Assembly (NCBI RefSeq): GCF_001625305.1
Contig: NW_017804043.1
Span: 325,833-389,832, forward strand
Length of the DNA stretch: 64,000 bases
Source of the DNA: Branchiostoma belcheri
Lineage: Eukaryota > Chordata > Leptocardii > Amphioxiformes > Branchiostomatidae
Direction of reading: 5' to 3'
The notes under the pieces were generated by a model. It was not told where the DNA came from. It searched no databases and worked only from the letters and a program-made list of their open reading frames with translations. How positions within the stretch are numbered: position 1 is the stretch's first letter; each line of letters begins with the position of its first letter. Positions 60,246-64,000 of the stretch are shown piece by piece. Both the position numbers and the translations under genes were made by a program.

Positions 60246-60649
60246 TAGTCACCCTAATGGAATGACGTAATATATATTATACAGACATTTACCTAATATG
60301 TAGGCAGATACGGGAGTTGGACACGACAACAGAATAAGGAAAGTATCGTTCCGTTTACCAGATAGGGTGAACTTTGTCTTGGTATTAATAGTCTGTAACA
60401 GTGTACCTCTGATCAAAATGCGCACACCAACATGGCGTCCGGGACCAGGCGACTTCGGCGTCCAGACAATTCCCATTCCAGCCTTCCCCCGGTTGCTTTA
60501 ATTAGCTCAATAGCTACAGTTACAGCTCTGTCTCTCCTCTGCGACCTATCCTCCCCGTTGATTCATTCCAGCGCCGGTCGCCGACACTTTGCCGTCTAAT
60601 GGATCGGTCTAGTACGTGGGCTGTTTTTCGAAGAGTCTTCTTTAAAAAA

Positions 60650-60838
60650 AAAAGGCTTGGAAACCAGATTTTTCAAAGTCAATATTCTAGTCACTTATAA
60701 TCTATATACTTGAAACAACACTGTCCCAAGGTATATCGATTCAAATGTACTGATGTGGGACAATATGTGTTAATATTATACAGATTGCCCTATTCAGAAT
60801 ATTTCGTTTTGCCGCCTTGCATTGGATGCCTTTAAAGG
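60650..60838. mobile_element. Partial AGGCATCC MITE
   Basis: Matches the right part of the 26795 MITE (CAGATTGCCCTATTCAGAAT) and ends ATTGGATGCCTTTAAAG. The left terminus is missing. Confidence 0.65.
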
Positions 60839-61204
60839 GTGCTCGAATCGCGATCTACTCCGTTCAACACTATGTGGACCATTGCGGACAATCAGCATTA
60901 AAAAGGGTCCCGTTCCACTCTGTGCAGAGCATAGAGGTGGTGCCCATCTCTATTTCTGTATCCCCTGGGACACACAATTATGCAATCACTACAGCAGGGT
61001 GCTAGCCCGCTGGTAGTGTTGTGTGTTGAGCCTTCCCAAACGCTTTCTCATAGACGCTGAGTGCTAAGCATAGAAAGCAGTTTTTACCATTTTAAAGTCT
61101 TTGGTATGACCCGGCTGGGGTTCGAACTCAAAACCTCCCGGTTACAAAGAGAGCACTCTTTCCGATTGAATTATTGCTCCGGTTAGCATAACTGTAAAAA
61201 TTAA

Positions 61205-61370
61205 AAAGAAGTTTAAAACCTTGTCACTTACTAGCTCCAAGAGGACGCAGCTTCTCTGGGCAGGATTTCTTTTAACTGCAGGTTCAGACTCTGTATTGTG
61301 GAATAGATTGACAATGGGAACCTCAGTTGCAGCTTTTAAAAACATATTCCGACGAACCACTTTAGACTAG
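61205..61370 (+). mobile_element. Possible LINE RT C-terminal remnant
   Basis: The plus-strand reading gives SDSVLWNRLTMGTSVAAFK and IFRRTTLD before a stop at about 61368. This fits the LWN...FK pattern of non-LTR RT ends. It is preceded at 61100-61190 by a tRNA-like sequence on the minus strand (B box GAGTTCGAACCCC). Confidence 0.5.
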
Positions 61371-61884
61371 ATATGAAACATGGTAAGTTTTTTGTCGGAG
61401 TTTAGCATTTAATGAGTTTATCCTTATGATCTATTCTGGAGAATGTAACAATGAAGTATTGCAAACAAGACCTCTGACAATCCTCCCTTGATCTCTTGGA
61501 AAGCGGCTAAGTTCCAAGAGTGTACTTTGTACGTTTTTCAATGCTTTAAAGGATCAAAAAATTAAGTCAAACCAGTACTCAGCAGAACGCATTGCACGTC
61601 ACTGTGTGGGAGTACGATTGCCATCTTGATCCAGGATGAGCCTTTTTCACTTAAACAGTCTTGAATTTAATCTTATATATAAGAGTTAATTTGTAGCCTA
61701 TTAAACAGGGAAAACTCCTGATGTAACTTTCATATCACAAGTTGCCCATATTCCTTGGCGACCTTTGACAAGAAAAAGCCCCTCCAATTTGCAACTTACG
61801 TACCAGTTTAAGAGATATATTACCAACAAGTTTCTAACATTCGTATATAAGATATTTTCTAAGTACATGCATTAGTTTTTATCA

Positions 61885-62215
61885 AACAGTCTTGTAGTTT
61901 GGGGTATATAAATGAAAATGCGATTCCTTAAATTGGACGATTTAAATGTCAGGAGAAATCAATGAAACTGAATCAAATTAAGTTTCTCTTTCCAAGACTG
62001 TCAGTAGACAGTCAGACTACATGTTGACGTGCACGCTTACAATGTTCCTCAGTATGGCATTTTCGTAGTTTGGCGTATATGTCTAAGATGCCATCTTTTA
62101 AATTGGACGACTTAAATGTCAGTAAAAATCAATCAAATTGAATCAAATTAAGTTACTTTTTCTAAGACTGTCCGTAGACGTAGACGCTTACAATGTTCCT
62201 CGGTCTGGCATTTTG
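61885..62215 (+). repeat. Tandem duplication, ~180-bp unit
   Basis: CTTAAATTGGACGATTTAAATG and TTTAAATTGGACGACTTAAA are about 180 bp apart, each followed by AATCAAATTAAGTT and CTTACAATGTTCCTC. Confidence 0.85.
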
Positions 62216-62842
62216 AGTTAATTAATTTTCTTTCTTTACGTCGAAAGGTCTCCATGTAATACCGTTGTAGTATACATTCAGATTAATGTCCGACGAGTCA
62301 GACAGTTTTATAGCACATCGTCTGGCTTTAGAGTCATCGTTTATGTACTGATATATGTTTGTAAGTGGAAAGGTTGTTGAATAACAAAATCTTATTAAAT
62401 TTTGCCACAGTCATCAATTCTATTCGTTCCCATCCAGAAACATGACTCTTTCGATTGATGACTTGGAAGCAATATTAGGAATCTGTTGAGTAGTTTAATG
62501 GCCATTATAAGTTTGATTGGATAGGCTTATATGTAAGTAATTTCTACTCAATACAGTAATACAAAATGATGGGCAATAAGGAGTTGAGAAATGTACTTCT
62601 TTCAACACAGTACAATAAGCTAATAAAAGAAAATATTAACCAAAATATCAATGCAATTTCTGGCCAACAGAATACTGTGACCATGTAATGCATCGCACAA
62701 CAAATTGTACATGACAGTGCTGTATAAGCCTGGATTACGGTGCGACAAGTTGTTTGACGTAACATGTTATCAAAGCATTCAATGAAGCGCGCTTGCTAAG
62801 CTCGCGCGTTGCGTCAACGGCGGTGGTTATCCTTGTGTGTCG

Positions 62843-62915
62843 CAGCGATTTCGCACCCCTCGTGATTTCACCTCCGGCGCGGGATCATTGTACAGGGGAG
62901 GGCGCGAAATCGCTG
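62843..62915. repeat. 12-bp inverted repeat in a GC-rich stretch
   Basis: CAGCGATTTCGC (62843-62854) and GCGAAATCGCTG (62904-62915) flank about 50 bp. This short stretch is much richer in CG than its surroundings. Confidence 0.7.
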
Positions 62916-63224
62916 TTACATCTGCTCATCTGTAGTGATGCAGATAAAAATAGAGTTTGAAACGTCAAGAATTACACGATGTATTTATTTATTTGTGACG
63001 ATTTTGTAAAAAAAAAAAAATTGAACGATTGACATAACAGGTGACTATCTCGTGTTGACTGTCAAACCTGAGACCTGACTGTAAGGTTTGCACCACTCAC
63101 ACCAGGAAGAACCACTACTCTTTTCGATAAGTTTGGTGGAATGTGCTTAAAGTGTGGCTCTCCTTAGAAACAGGACCTCCGACTGTACGTCCTATCCGAG
63201 AAGACGTCACTAACCGAAGCTAGG

Positions 63225-63350
63225 CACTCATTTTCACCTGAGTCAAGTGAGGAAATGTGTGTTATTGTGCCTTTCCCAAGGACACAATAATAGGACCTGC
63301 CATTGATGCGAACCAACAACCTTCGGATTCTGAGTCGACAACCCTATATT
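63225..63350 (-). mobile_element. Degenerate tRNA-SINE-like fragment
   Basis: Reads TTTTCACCTGAGTCAAGTGAGG, in SINE order, then a diverged head complement. It resembles the tRNA-SINE body but is too decayed for firm assignment. A short open frame overlapping it is not recognised. Confidence 0.5.
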
Positions 63351-63744
63351 ACCACAAGAATACCTTGCCACCATTGTATTCCCCGATGCTGGAATTACTT
63401 ACGTCAAGCGTCCCTTTACCATGTACATTTACTTTGCTTTGTCGTTGACGAATCCTTTTACCGCATTAAGCCTTTTTTGTCGGCAAGGATGAACAATCTT
63501 TCCGCCTCTGAGTTAAAGGAAACACGTTGTGTCTTATCTCTGAAAAACATTCTACCTTTACTACTAAATGCCTTTGATGCAGAAAAGTACAATGAGAAGA
63601 AGAGGATTGTTTTAACATCTCAGTGCAAATCCTACCCCGGCTGTGGTGTTTATAGCCTAGTCAACTTGACTGAGTTTTAAGCCGAAGGGTTGCCGTACAA
63701 GCACATCATGCTGATCGCACAAATCCTGATATTTACGGCGAATG

Positions 63745-64000
63745 AGTTCCAAGCACGGGGATCGCCGCACTAACACGCCTTGGTGCTTATTTCTCTTACT
63801 TATTACGCCTTGGTGCTTATTTTTCTTACTTACGTTCTGTCTCGAAAATTTTCATTTATACGTATTTGGTGACATCTAACGCTCTTTTCTCTTTCTTTTG
63901 TATTGGTACTTATTTTTCTTACTTACGTTCTGTCTCGAAAATGCGGTAATTTTCATTTATACGTATTTGGTGACATCTAACGCTCTTTTCTCTTTCTTTT
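63745..64000 (+). repeat. Tandem duplication running to the window end, ~105-bp unit
   Basis: Two units share TTACGTTCTGTCTCGAAAAT and GGTGACATCTAACGCTCTTT. A shorter CGCCTTGGTGCTTATTT duplication precedes them. The array may continue beyond the window. Confidence 0.88.

Noticed and set aside
1..64000. CRISPR array, operon or phage-like content
   Set aside because: Repeats here are long, diverged tandem units or transposons, not short identical repeats with spacers; introns and SINEs show eukaryotic DNA.

Overview
The window looks like gene-poor, repeat-rich animal DNA, most likely from a lancelet (Branchiostoma) or a similar invertebrate deuterostome. Reasons: one multi-exon animal gene with GT-AG introns, one nuclear tRNA gene, and many tRNA-derived SINEs, 5'-truncated non-LTR retrotransposons, MITEs and fold-back elements. 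The species is inferred; no search was run.

Only two genes are well supported. A tRNA-Ser(UGA) lies at 10885-10966 (+). A complete TRIM2/TRIM3-type gene (RING, two B-boxes, coiled coil, filamin/Ig domain, six-bladed NHL propeller) lies at 28318-32255 (+), with six coding exons and a 733-residue product. All its splice junctions keep frame. Almost all other open frames are short chance frames or pieces of transposons.

Layout. 1-10 kb: SINE and LINE fragments, a 156-bp tandem array (5.3-5.95 kb), and copies of a repeat with a conserved hairpin (7.9, 8.65 kb). 10-20 kb: tRNA-Ser, a Harbinger-like MITE (11.8 kb), paired LINE ends (13.7-14.5 kb), an 886-bp TIR element with octamer motifs (14.7-15.6 kb), SINEs. 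20-27 kb: several short tandem arrays, a SINE, and MITEs with TTAA or TWA target sites. 28-32.5 kb: the TRIM gene. 32-48 kb: fold-back elements, many two- and three-copy tandem duplications, a LINE insertion with a very long target duplication (40 kb), and a 413-bp MITE (43.55 kb). 48-53 kb: a ~165-bp satellite with a nested MITE, and a SINE. 53-64 kb: a CACT microsatellite, LINE tails, a second long-target-duplication LINE (57.5 kb) and more local duplications.

The most notable observation is in the TRIM gene. Intron 3 is essentially one antisense retroposon whose 12-bp target duplication (GTGCAGGTGTTT) supplies the 5' splice site at one end and the 3' splice site at the other. This looks like a spliceosomal intron created by a SINE insertion in a coding exon. 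Second, at least four repeat families share a motif of the form YTGANGAA-hairpin-GAAA, with visible compensatory base changes in the stem. It resembles a hammerhead-ribozyme core of the sort reported in Penelope-like elements, but helices I and III are not convincing.
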